Origin: Leeuwenhoekiella aequorea
Lineage (GTDB): Bacteria > Bacteroidota > Bacteroidia > Flavobacteriales > Flavobacteriaceae
DNA: 64,000 bases
Reading direction: 5' to 3'
NCBI RefSeq assembly: GCF_004104375.1
Contig: NZ_QOVM01000003.1
Span: 62,001-126,000 of the forward strand
Shown: piece after piece, positions 19,060 to 27,252 of the stretch
How positions within the stretch are numbered: position 1 is the first letter of the stretch
How the letters are laid out: each line of letters starts with the position of its first letter
Made by a program: the position numbers and the translations under genes
The notes under the pieces: generated by a model
What the model saw: the letters and a program-made list of their open reading frames with translations, nothing else
What the model was told of the DNA's origin: nothing
Database searches by the model: none

Positions 19060-20685
19060 CTATGCCTCAACAGTATACATTTGTTGACGTTGCTCTTTAA
19101 TTTTTGGATCATTCATATAGTCATCAAAACTCAAATAGCGATCTATTGCACCATTAGGTGTAAGTTCTAAGATACGATTACCTACTGTTTGAGCAAATTC
19201 GTGATCACTCGTAGTAAGTAAAATCGTTCCTTTAAAGTTTTTCAAACTATTGTTTATAGCTGTAATTGACTCCAGATCTAAGTGGTTTGTAGGCTCGTCA
19301 AACATTAAAACGTTTGCTCGTTGCATCATCATTCTACTCAACATACAACGCACCTTTTCTCCCCCTGATAGTACATTTGAAGTTTTCAATGCTTCTTCAC
19401 CAGAGAAAATCATCTTACCAAGAAATCCGCGAATATGAACTTCCTCACGCTCTTGTTCGGTTTTTGCATATTGACGTAACCAATCTACTAAAGTAAGATC
19501 ATTTTCAAAAAACTCCTGATTATCTACTGGGAGATAAGATTGATTTGTAGTTACACCCCATTCAAATTTACCTTCGAGTGGCTTTTGCTTTCCATTTAAA
19601 ATCTCATAGAAAGCTGTAGTAGCACGGCTATCTTTAGAATAGACTATAAGCTTATCACCTTTAGCAAGATTTAAGTTGACATTTTTGAAAAGGATCTCTC
19701 CATCTATAGAAGAAGCTAACTTTTCTATGTTAAGAATCTGATCTCCCGCTTCACGCTCACGTTCAAATATAATTGCAGGATATCTTCTGCTAGAAGGTCT
19801 AATATCATTTACGTTAAGTTTCTCTATCATTTTCTTTCGAGAAGTAGCTTGCTTACTCTTTGCTACGTTCGCACTAAAACGACGTATAAATTCTTCAAGC
19901 TCTTTTTTCTTCTCTTCAGATTTTTTATTCTGCTGAGCACGCTGGCGCGCCGCAAGTTGAGAAGATTCATACCAGAATGTATAATTACCGCTAAAATGCG
20001 AAATTTTACCAAAGTCAATATCAGAAATGTGTGTACAAACCGAATCTAAAAAGTGACGGTCGTGAGACACCACAATTACACAATTCTCATAGTTTGCTAA
20101 GAAATTCTCAAGCCAGTTAATTGTTTCATAGTCAAGGTCGTTAGTAGGCTCATCCATAATCAAAACATCAGGATTGCCAAATAATGCCTGCGCTAAAAGT
20201 GTACGTACTTTTTGCTTACTATCTAGATCTTTTACCAAATTATAATGATGCTCTTCAGAAATACCCAAGTTAGAAAGTAAAGCTGCAGCATCACTATCTG
20301 CATTCCAGCCATTCATTTCTTCAAACTTCACCTGCAACTCCCCTATTCGATCTGCATTTTCATCTGAATAGTCTGCATATAAAGCATCCATTTCAGTTTT
20401 AATCTTATAAAGTGGATTATTCCCCTGTAAAACAGTATCCAAAACTGTGTACTCATCAAAAGCATAGTGATCCTGCTCTAGAACAGACATACGCTTTCCA
20501 GGTTCAAGATGCACATTACCGCTGGTAGCATCATCCTTTCCTGAAATTATTTTTAAAAATGTAGATTTTCCTGCTCCGTTAGCTCCGATAATTCCATAGC
20601 AATTTCCTTGAGTAAATGAAATATTTACTTCGTCAAAAAGAACTCTTTTACCGAATTGAACAGATAAATTTGATACTGATAACAT
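19060..20685 (-). CDS. ABC-F family ATPase (YbiT-like)
   Basis: 541 residues with two ABC ATPase domains and no membrane helices, the ABC-F layout of ribosome-associated translation factors. Domain 1: Walker A GANGAGKST, DEPTNDLD and the H-loop VVSHDRHFLDSV. A charged linker rich in Lys/Glu follows (about 235-300, QQNKKSEEKKKELEEF). Domain 2: signature LSGGEKVRCMLSRM, then DEPTNHLD. Its Walker A is replaced by VYSKDSRATT, so the second nucleotide site lacks the usual P-loop; E. coli YbiT-like proteins are the closest match I can recall. Promoter TTG-N17-TACTTTTG lies upstream at 20715-20742. Confidence 0.9.
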   Translation of the reverse strand: MLSVSNLSVQFGKRVLFDEVNISFTQGNCYGIIGANGAGKSTFLKIISGKDDATSGNVHLEPGKRMSVLEQDHYAFDEYTVLDTVLQGNNPLYKIKTEMDALYADYSDENADRIGELQVKFEEMNGWNADSDAAALLSNLGISEEHHYNLVKDLDSKQKVRTLLAQALFGNPDVLIMDEPTNDLDYETINWLENFLANYENCVIVVSHDRHFLDSVCTHISDIDFGKISHFSGNYTFWYESSQLAARQRAQQNKKSEEKKKELEEFIRRFSANVAKSKQATSRKKMIEKLNVNDIRPSSRRYPAIIFEREREAGDQILNIEKLASSIDGEILFKNVNLNLAKGDKLIVYSKDSRATTAFYEILNGKQKPLEGKFEWGVTTNQSYLPVDNQEFFENDLTLVDWLRQYAKTEQEREEVHIRGFLGKMIFSGEEALKTSNVLSGGEKVRCMLSRMMMQRANVLMFDEPTNHLDLESITAINNSLKNFKGTILLTTSDHEFAQTVGNRILELTPNGAIDRYLSFDDYMNDPKIKEQRQQMYTVEA

Positions 20686-20714
20686 AGATTAAACCCAGAT
20701 TTTTTAATGATTTG

Positions 20715-20742
20715 CAAAAGTACAGCTTATAACCTAAAACAA
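20715..20742 (-). promoter_or_regulatory. Promoter of the ABC-F gene (TTG-N17-TACTTTTG)
   Basis: On the reverse strand TTG (20742-20740), exactly 17 bp, then TACTTTTG (20722-20715). This is a full consensus match 29 bp upstream of the start codon. Confidence 0.7.
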
Positions 20743-20807
20743 GAAATATTAACTTTTATAATATATGTTTTAACTTCTAATTAACAAGAGACTTCGAGCA
20801 GCAAAAC

Positions 20808-20815
20808 TACATTTG
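20808..20815 (+). promoter_or_regulatory. Putative -7 box (TACATTTG)
   Basis: TAnnTTTG match 41 bp before the thioredoxin-fold lipoprotein gene. A -33 partner at proper spacing is not evident. Confidence 0.4.
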
Positions 20816-20856
20816 GCGTATTAACCTAAATTTCTCCTATAGACTAAAAATTACAT

Positions 20857-22272
20857 ATGAGCTTTAAGCTAATTATGGCATTCTTTTCTATACTACTTAG
20901 TATAGGATGTGCTAAAGACACTAAATCTTCAAGATCTGGCACGTATTTAAGCGGAGAAATTGTTAACCCAACTTCAAATCACATTTTATTACGCAAGAAC
21001 AATATCCTAGTTGACAGCATTCCTCTTGATCAAGACAATAAGTTTTTCTATAAATTAGAAAACGTAGATAATGGTCTCTACGAAATTTTTCACAACGAAG
21101 AACAACTAATTTATTTAGAGAGTGGAGATAGTTTACTACTTCGTGTAAATACTTTTGAATTTGATGAGACCTTGACCTTTAGCGGTTATGGTGAAGCAGA
21201 AAATAATTTGATGATTCAATCTTTTCTTCAGAATGAGCAAGAAAACAATTTGATGATTCGTGGTGATATTTATCAAACCGATCCTGATACTTTCAATCAA
21301 AATATTTTGAAACTGAAACAAGAGCGTGAGGCCTATTTAGAAACTTTTCTCGAGCGTAATGAAGTAAGTGAAGAATTTGAAAAGATCGCAAGAGCCATAA
21401 TCAAATATGACTTTTGTGCTCGTAAAGAGGTATATCCTACTTCACACTTTGGAGAAGATCGCTTAAAATATATGGACTCATTACCTAGTTCATTTTATGA
21501 TTGCCGGAAAGAGGCAGACTTTAATGATGCATCATTAATAAATCTATTCTCATATCAGCGTTTTCTACTCAATTACTTTAATCACGAGGCTTATAAGGCT
21601 TATTACAAGTCTGAACCTTACAATCCGCAATCCTTCACTCATAATTTGCATAAGCTACGTATTATAGAGACTAAGATTAAAGATGAAACCGTAGAGAGCT
21701 TTCTTTTAACTCGTACAATCAAAAATTATCTGGCAAATAGTAATGATAAAAAGGGCGGAGAAACACTTTACGACATTTATATGGATCGTATATCTTCTAA
21801 AAATGATAAAGCGGAAATCGAAAAGCTTTATCAGGCAAATAAGAATATTGAGACTGGAAAACGAATTCCTGAAGAGCGTGTAGTTAATGTTAATAATGAC
21901 ACACTAAATTTAAGAGACCTTATAAAAAAACCAACATTCATATTATTTTGGTCTAATTCAAAAAAATCTCAAGCCAAACGTTCACAGGCTCTGGCAGAAT
22001 CTATAATACAGAAATATCCACAATATACCTACTTATCAATTAATGTTAATGATGATTATACAGACTGGATAAATACCATAAGACGTTATGATTTTGATCC
22101 ATCAAAACAAGTTCAGTTCACTGATAGTTATAAAAAAATAACACGTGATCTCGCTATGAATTCACTACTGAAAACCTTTATTTTAGATCGCAAAGGTTTT
22201 ATCATTAATGCCCACGCAAATATTTACAGTTCGAATTTTGAAAACGAACTGGTTCAGGGTCTTGAAAAATAA
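20857..22272 (+). CDS. Thioredoxin-fold lipoprotein lacking CXXC (TlpA/DUF4369-like)
   Basis: 471-residue lipoprotein (lipobox SIGC, Cys18). Residues about 25-110 look like the DUF4369 beta domain that precedes many Bacteroidota TlpA proteins (GTYLSGEIVNPTSNHILL, LESGDSLLLRV). A helical middle follows, then a C-terminal thioredoxin-like domain (about 345-470: LRDLIKKPTFILFWS, YTYLSINVNDD, TFILDRKGFIINAHA). The active-site segment that should read W-x-x-CxxC is WSNSKKSQ, and the usual cis-Pro position is replaced (LLKTFILD), so it cannot do thiol redox chemistry. Probably an envelope binding or scaffolding protein. It ends at a bidirectional terminator. Confidence 0.8.
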   Translation: MSFKLIMAFFSILLSIGCAKDTKSSRSGTYLSGEIVNPTSNHILLRKNNILVDSIPLDQDNKFFYKLENVDNGLYEIFHNEEQLIYLESGDSLLLRVNTFEFDETLTFSGYGEAENNLMIQSFLQNEQENNLMIRGDIYQTDPDTFNQNILKLKQEREAYLETFLERNEVSEEFEKIARAIIKYDFCARKEVYPTSHFGEDRLKYMDSLPSSFYDCRKEADFNDASLINLFSYQRFLLNYFNHEAYKAYYKSEPYNPQSFTHNLHKLRIIETKIKDETVESFLLTRTIKNYLANSNDKKGGETLYDIYMDRISSKNDKAEIEKLYQANKNIETGKRIPEERVVNVNNDTLNLRDLIKKPTFILFWSNSKKSQAKRSQALAESIIQKYPQYTYLSINVNDDYTDWINTIRRYDFDPSKQVQFTDSYKKITRDLAMNSLLKTFILDRKGFIINAHANIYSSNFENELVQGLEK

Positions 22273-22292
22273 CAGATCTTTTTACTTGTAAT

Positions 22293-22327
22293 AAAAAAAA
22301 TCCTGCTCTATGAGCAGGATTTTTTTA
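22293..22327. terminator. Bidirectional rho-independent terminator
   Basis: Stem AATCCTGCTC / GAGCAGGATT with a 3-nt loop, eight A before and seven T after. It sits between the convergent thioredoxin-fold gene and the fsa/transaldolase gene. Confidence 0.93.
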
Positions 22328-22350
22328 TTTATTAAGTCAAACAGTATTAA

Positions 22351-23007
22351 CTACTGATTTCCTTTGTTGTAGTCTGCTAAGAATTTCTCTAGACCACTAT
22401 CTGTAAGTGGGTGTTTAAGCAATCCTTCGATCGCAGATAATGGACCCGTCATAACATCAGCACCTAATTTTGCACAGTCAATAACGTGCATCGTGTGACG
22501 TACAGAAGCAGCTAAGATTTGAGTTTCAAATGCATAATTATCATATACCAGGCGTATATCTGAAATTAAACCTAAACCATCTGTAGAAATATCATCAAGA
22601 CGACCTATAAAAGGTGAAACATAAGTTGCTCCCGCTTTTGCCGCTAATAATGCTTGTCCTACTGAAAATACAAGTGTACAGTTTGTACGTATTCCTTTAT
22701 CACTAAAGTATTTTAAAGCTTTAATACCATCTTTAATCATTGGGATTTTAACTACGATCTGATCGTGTAAAGCTGCTAGCTCCTCACCTTCTTCGATCAT
22801 TCCTTCAAGATCTGTAGAGTTTACCTCTGCACTTACATCTCCATCTACAAGATCACATATAGCAACATAATGCTTCAATATATTATCTCTACCTGTGATG
22901 CCTTCTTTAGCCATCAATGAAGGATTAGTAGTTACACCATCTAGAACTCCTAGTTCTTGGGCTTCTTTTATCTGGTCAAGATTTGCTGTATCAATAAAAA
23001 ATTTCAT
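22351..23007 (-). CDS. fsa: Transaldolase / fructose-6-phosphate aldolase family (TalC type)
   Basis: 218 residues, exactly the size of the short FSA/TalC class-I aldolases. The ATG at 23007 gives [20 protein letters not shown], the canonical N-terminus; an ATG eight codons upstream is less likely. [11 protein letters not shown] is the substrate loop, and the Schiff-base Lys lies in VVKIPM (about residue 87). The segment SPFIGRLDD aligns with APYVNRID of E. coli FsaA, so the residue equal to FsaA Tyr131 is Phe here, as in true transaldolases. I infer it is a transaldolase of the non-oxidative pentose phosphate pathway rather than an aldolase. A TAAATTTG -7 box lies at 23045-23052 on the reverse strand. 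Confidence 0.92.
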   Translation of the reverse strand: MKFFIDTANLDQIKEAQELGVLDGVTTNPSLMAKEGITGRDNILKHYVAICDLVDGDVSAEVNSTDLEGMIEEGEELAALHDQIVVKIPMIKDGIKALKYFSDKGIRTNCTLVFSVGQALLAAKAGATYVSPFIGRLDDISTDGLGLISDIRLVYDNYAFETQILAASVRHTMHVIDCAKLGADVMTGPLSAIEGLLKHPLTDSGLEKFLADYNKGNQ

Positions 23008-23129
23008 GTAAAGATTTTTTTGAATTATCAATTGTTTTGAGTTCCAAATTTACGCAATTAAAACGTCTTTATTAGAAAGAAAGGTATTAAACAATAGCAT
23101 CTAACTCCTACTCAAAATTAACTTCTTGC

Positions 23130-23933
23130 CTATAATTTATAGTGATTTAAAAGCAATCGCTCATAGATTTTACCCGGTAAAACTCCTTTAAGAAAAATAG
23201 ATATTTTCTGCATAAATGCACCTACCTTATAATTCACATCAGGATTAGGTGTTTTTATAATTTTATAGATGGCTTCTCCCATAATATCAGGATTTAATCC
23301 TTGATCTACATGCTCATCCATTAAAGCTAAAGATTTTCCGTAGTTATTTTCATAGGGAGACGTTGGAGATAGTGGCGCGTGATATCGACCCGAAGCAATG
23401 TTTGTGGCAAAGTCTCCCGGCGCTACATTACACAACTTAACATTAAACTCTTTCAGCTCCATGCGCAATGCTTCAGTAGTAAGACCTAGCGCTCCTTTTG
23501 TAGCTGAATAAGCACTTCTATAAGGAAGACCCATAAAGCCCGCAATTGAAGTCACATTAATTATAAGTCCAGATCTGCGTTCCCGCATTGCTGGCAAGAT
23601 TTCTTTTATCAATGCTAAAGGACCAAAGTAATTCGTTTCAAAAATAGATTTAAGTTCGTCTTCAGGAATTTCTTCCAGAGGTCCGGTAATACCTTTTCCA
23701 GCATTATTAATAAGAACATCTATACGTCCTTCAATTTTTAAAACTTGAGCTACTGAACTTTTAATTGTAGCACGATCTGTAACATCAAGCGCAATAAACT
23801 TAACTCCATTTTCTTCGGGTTGTTTGGGCGACCTACTGGTTCCGTAAACTGTAAATCCTTTTGAAACGAGATAATGTGCGGTAGATTTTCCTATTCCGGA
23901 AGATGCTCCTGTGATCAAGATAACTTGAGACAT
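23130..23933 (-). CDS. Short-chain dehydrogenase/reductase (SDR)
   Basis: 267-residue classical SDR. The NAD(P) site TGASSGIGKST is at residues 8-18, NNAG near 87, the catalytic Ser in NVTSIAG, and the YSATKGAL (YxxxK) motif near residue 155. After the core comes a C-terminal extension with GAFMQKISIFLKGVLPGKIYERLL, which may contact membranes. Cofactor discrimination is likely NADP, since a basic patch (TSRSPK) follows beta-2. Substrate cannot be inferred. It lies downstream of the SRP RNA gene in the same direction. Confidence 0.88.
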   Translation of the reverse strand: MSQVILITGASSGIGKSTAHYLVSKGFTVYGTSRSPKQPEENGVKFIALDVTDRATIKSSVAQVLKIEGRIDVLINNAGKGITGPLEEIPEDELKSIFETNYFGPLALIKEILPAMRERRSGLIINVTSIAGFMGLPYRSAYSATKGALGLTTEALRMELKEFNVKLCNVAPGDFATNIASGRYHAPLSPTSPYENNYGKSLALMDEHVDQGLNPDIMGEAIYKIIKTPNPDVNYKVGAFMQKISIFLKGVLPGKIYERLLLNHYKL

Positions 23934-23981
23934 AAATATAATTTAGAGCGGGGAAATTACGTAAATATAAGGCATAAAAAA

Positions 23982-24078
23982 AGGCAAGCTACCTACATCA
24001 CACCGCTGCGACCATCTACCCTTGCTGCGTTCCCGCCCTGGGGGAGTTCGACAGGAGCTGGTTGTGTAGGACTTGCCA
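23982..24078 (-). ncRNA. ffs: Signal recognition particle RNA (small, 4.5S type)
   Basis: The reverse strand folds into one long hairpin: GGCAAG at the 5' end pairs with CTTGCC at the 3' end. The apical part carries the SRP signature AGGGCGGGAACGCAGCAAGG, followed by GGTAGATGG; the GGAA tetraloop and the asymmetric AGCA internal loop that bind Ffh are visible. Length is about 97 nt, typical of bacterial small SRP RNA. The 3' end runs into a T-tract (TTTTTTT), and a full promoter ends 5 bases before the proposed 5' end. The spurious open frames crossing it are not genes. Confidence 0.93.
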
Positions 24079-24082
24079 GCTG

Positions 24083-24113
24083 CAAATATACAGTAATACT
24101 CTAGCAAACCAAA
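24083..24113 (-). promoter_or_regulatory. SRP RNA promoter (TTTG-N19-TATATTTG)
   Basis: On the reverse strand TTTG (24113-24110), 19 bp, TATATTTG (24090-24083). The start of transcription expected about 5 bp later coincides with the 5' end of the SRP RNA helix at 24078-24077, a consistent independent check. Confidence 0.8.
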
Positions 24114-24167
24114 CGTTTTTTAAACTGAATTTAATGAATTATCTTGACCTCAAAATTTAAAGATCCT

Positions 24168-25226
24168 ATGCGTATTTATAACCTTCTCGCTCTCTTTGTT
24201 TTATCTGTAATTACATGGTCATGCGGTAACGGAAAAGATTTAAGCAAAAGCTTTTCAATTAACACAGATAAGCCTGCTCAAACCTTAATTAATGGTGAAT
24301 CATTAGCCATAAACTTAAAATCTAAAGGCACAATTGAAGTTGATTCTGTGGTGTACTACTTAGATAATACACGGCTGGGTTCTAAAAAAAATTTATCTTC
24401 TTTAACTACCCCAATTTCCTCTGTTAAGTTAGGTTTAAAAGAACTAAAAGCTGAAGTTTTTGCCGAAGGAAAGTCTGCTTTTATTACTATGCCTGTAACT
24501 TTTGTTTCAAAAGAAGCTCCGGCACTATATACTTATGAGGTAGTAGACACTTATCCACATGACGTAGAATCATATACGCAGGGACTCGAATTTTATCAAG
24601 ATACATTATATGAAAGTGTAGGTGAGTATGGCCATTCTGGATTATTAAAAACAGATTTGAAAACCGGAGCGATCTTAGAACGTATTGATCTTGATAAATC
24701 TGTTTTCGCCGAAGGCTTAACAATTATAGATTCAAAGATTATTCAGCTCACTTGGAAGTCTAATCAAGGTTTTATATACGACTTAAGTACATTTAAAAAA
24801 GAGGGGTCTTTTCAATATAATAAGAGTAAAGAAGGCTGGGGACTCTGTAATGATGGAAAAACAATTTACAAGTCTGACGGTACCGAAAAAATATGGATGC
24901 TCGATCCAAAAAATCTTAACGAGCTTGATTACATTCAGGTAGTAGATTCAAAAAAAATACGCTCTAAGTTTAACGAGCTTGAATGGGTAAACGGTAAAAT
25001 TTATGCAAATTCTTATCAGTTTGACAGTATCTCAATTATAAATCCAGAAACAGGGGCCATTGAGGGTGTAGTTGATCTTAGAAGTTTAAAGAACGAAGTC
25101 AAATCTATAAAAGATAATGGCAATGAAGTTCTTAATGGAATCGCATACAATGCAGCTACAGACAAGTTATACGTTACCGGTAAGCACTGGGACACAATTT
25201 TTGAAATCAAAATCATCAAAAAATAA
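24168..25226 (+). CDS. Glutaminyl-peptide cyclotransferase (beta-propeller type), lipoprotein
   Basis: Converts N-terminal Gln of peptides and proteins to pyroglutamate. The start at ATG 24168 gives a lipoprotein signal MRIYNLLALFVLSVITWSC (Cys19); a TTG eight codons upstream is less likely. After an N-terminal Ig-like domain (about 25-115), the five-bladed propeller of the plant/bacterial QC family shows YTQGLEF, ESVGEYGHSGL, VFAEGLT, QLTWKSNQGFIYD, KEGWGLCNDG, LNELEWVNGKIYAN and NGIAYN. It is anchored in the envelope. The beta-helix lipoprotein gene begins 6 bp after its stop. Confidence 0.92.
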   Translation: MRIYNLLALFVLSVITWSCGNGKDLSKSFSINTDKPAQTLINGESLAINLKSKGTIEVDSVVYYLDNTRLGSKKNLSSLTTPISSVKLGLKELKAEVFAEGKSAFITMPVTFVSKEAPALYTYEVVDTYPHDVESYTQGLEFYQDTLYESVGEYGHSGLLKTDLKTGAILERIDLDKSVFAEGLTIIDSKIIQLTWKSNQGFIYDLSTFKKEGSFQYNKSKEGWGLCNDGKTIYKSDGTEKIWMLDPKNLNELDYIQVVDSKKIRSKFNELEWVNGKIYANSYQFDSISIINPETGAIEGVVDLRSLKNEVKSIKDNGNEVLNGIAYNAATDKLYVTGKHWDTIFEIKIIKK

Positions 25227-25232
25227 TCGACT

Positions 25233-26777
25233 TTGAGAAAATACCTTTATGTATGCATTGCTTTTTTATCGGTGATATTGGCAAGTTCTTGTCGGGAAGA
25301 TTTTGAAGCAACGTTAAGTAATGGTAGATTAGAATTTTCTAGAGATACGTTATTTCTTGACACGGTGTTTTCTAACACAAGTAGCAGCACCTATTCTTTT
25401 AAAGTATACAATAGATCAAATAATTTAATTACCATTCCACAAGTAGGTTTAGCTCAAGGCGAAAACTCCAACTACAGATTGAATGTTAATGGTAAAGCCG
25501 GTAAAATTTTTGAAAATATAGAAATTCTACCTAAAGACAGCATATTTGTTTTTGTTGAAGTAACCGTTGATGCTTCCATTATGGACGCTAACGACTTTTT
25601 ATATACAGATGAGATTGAATTTGATAGTGGTATAAATCTTCAAAAAATCAATCTTGTAACTCTTATACGTGATGCTATATTTCTATATCCGTCGCGTAAT
25701 ACTGCTGGTATCAAAGAAACTTTAAATCTGGGAACCGATGAAAATGGACAACCCGTAGAGATTGAAGGTTTCTTCTTAGAGGATGATGAATTACAATTTA
25801 CAAACCAAAAACCCTACGTAATTTATGGTTATGCTGGTGTAGCTAGCGGAAAAACACTTCAAATTGATGCTGGTGCGCGTATTTATTTTCATCAAAATAG
25901 TGGAATCATAATAGCAGATGCGGCTCACCTCCAAGCAAATGGAACAATTAGCACAGATCAAGAAGCTTTAGAAAATGAAATTATTTTTGAAGGAGATCGG
26001 CTTGAACCACGTTATAAAGACATACCGGGACAATGGGGAACCATCTGGTTTACTTCTGGCAGTACTGGAAATCTCAATTATGTAACCATAAAAAATAATG
26101 AGATTGGCATATTGGCCGAAGGATTATCTCAGACTCAAAGTGCTGCTGTCAGCATACAAAATTCACAGATTTATAATTCTGCGTTTGTGGGTATGTATAG
26201 TATCAACGGTTCAATTTCAGGTAAAAATGTCGTAATAGGGAATTCTGGTTTATCAAATTTATGGTTACGTCAAGGTGGCTCATATAATTTTATTCACAGT
26301 ACGTTTGCCAATTATTGGACACAAAGTTTCAGGAATACCCCAGCGGTACAAATTGATAATTACCTAGAAGTTGGCGATGGACTTCAGGTAGCCGATTTAA
26401 CAGAAGCCAACTTTATAAATTGTATTATTTACGGGAATAAAAATCTGGAATTGGGATTTCAGAAAGTAGCTACTGCAGAATTTAATTTCAGGTTTGAAAA
26501 TTGCTTAATTCGCTTTGAAGATCTCTTTAATGATTTTACAGAAACTCCAGAATATCAATTTGACAATAAAGAATTTTATACTGCGATTCTTTTAAATGAA
26601 AATCCGTTATTTAAAGATACAGCAAACAATCAATATTTTATAAATGAGCAGTCGCCTGCTAAAAATGTGGGAAGCATCAACGGCTTTCAACAAGCACCTG
26701 TAGACCTTCTGGGAAATTCCCGAACAGAAAGTATAGATTTAGGCGCGTATCAAACCAGTTCATTTGAGCTGAACTAA
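25233..26777 (+). CDS. Beta-helix surface lipoprotein of unknown function
   Basis: 514 residues. The TTG at 25233 opens the signal MRKYLYVCIAFLSVILASSC (Cys20). Directly after the Cys comes REDFE, close to the SDDFE surface-export signal known for Flavobacterium lipoproteins, so it is probably exposed on the cell surface. The first 140 residues look like an Ig-like domain (YSFKVYNRSNNLITIPQV). Residues about 190-420 look like a right-handed parallel beta-helix (SGIIIADAAHLQANGTIS, GTIWFTSGSTGNLNYVTIKN, AAVSIQNSQIYNSAFVG). The C-terminus has the 'DLGAYQ' ending seen in such proteins. No catalytic residues recognised. Co-transcribed with the cyclase gene. Confidence 0.8.
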   Translation: MRKYLYVCIAFLSVILASSCREDFEATLSNGRLEFSRDTLFLDTVFSNTSSSTYSFKVYNRSNNLITIPQVGLAQGENSNYRLNVNGKAGKIFENIEILPKDSIFVFVEVTVDASIMDANDFLYTDEIEFDSGINLQKINLVTLIRDAIFLYPSRNTAGIKETLNLGTDENGQPVEIEGFFLEDDELQFTNQKPYVIYGYAGVASGKTLQIDAGARIYFHQNSGIIIADAAHLQANGTISTDQEALENEIIFEGDRLEPRYKDIPGQWGTIWFTSGSTGNLNYVTIKNNEIGILAEGLSQTQSAAVSIQNSQIYNSAFVGMYSINGSISGKNVVIGNSGLSNLWLRQGGSYNFIHSTFANYWTQSFRNTPAVQIDNYLEVGDGLQVADLTEANFINCIIYGNKNLELGFQKVATAEFNFRFENCLIRFEDLFNDFTETPEYQFDNKEFYTAILLNENPLFKDTANNQYFINEQSPAKNVGSINGFQQAPVDLLGNSRTESIDLGAYQTSSFELN

Positions 26778-27252
26778 GTTTATTTCTCATAAATACTGCC
26801 ACTTAGGTTTAAAATATTCAGATAGCATATCTATGCATTTCTTCATTTTTGGCGTGCAATCTTAGTTCGTCGCACCACTTTAAATTCTGTTAATTTTTTC
26901 TTAATAAAATAGTTTCAGTTTTTTCATCTTACGTGCTATCCAGTAGAAAAGAATAAATCTTTAATTAGAAATAGAATTTAATCAATCAAAATTACTTGAA
27001 ATCAGCTTTTTACGAGATTATTAATAACAAATAAAACTGCAATCTCAAAATAGTTTTCTATCAAAAAAATCCCCTTTTAGATTAAAATCTTCCTTTTTAA
27101 GGTAAACGACACACTTCTACCAAATATAATTTGCTCAGTATCAATTAGTCTACATTTGAGTATAACATACTTCAATTTTGGAACATTTTTATCGTCTCCA
27201 TTTTGAGAAAACAACTTAAAAACCCAATCCCTATAAATAAAACTACCCAATA
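26778..27252. other. 475-bp intergenic region with one promoter
   Basis: AT-rich region without a convincing open frame, RNA gene or terminator hairpin. The only support-worthy element is the promoter at 27130-27158 for the next gene. Confidence 0.6.
27130..27158 (+). promoter_or_regulatory. Promoter TTTG-N17-TACATTTG
   Basis: TTTG at 27130-27133, 17-bp spacer, TACATTTG at 27151-27158: a full consensus match. The expected leader to the ATG at 27253 is about 90 nt, longer than for neighbouring genes. Confidence 0.7.

Noticed and set aside
23874-24104. 76-residue open frame on + across the SRP RNA
   Set aside because: It lies antisense to the SDR start and covers the SRP RNA; protein-like features absent.
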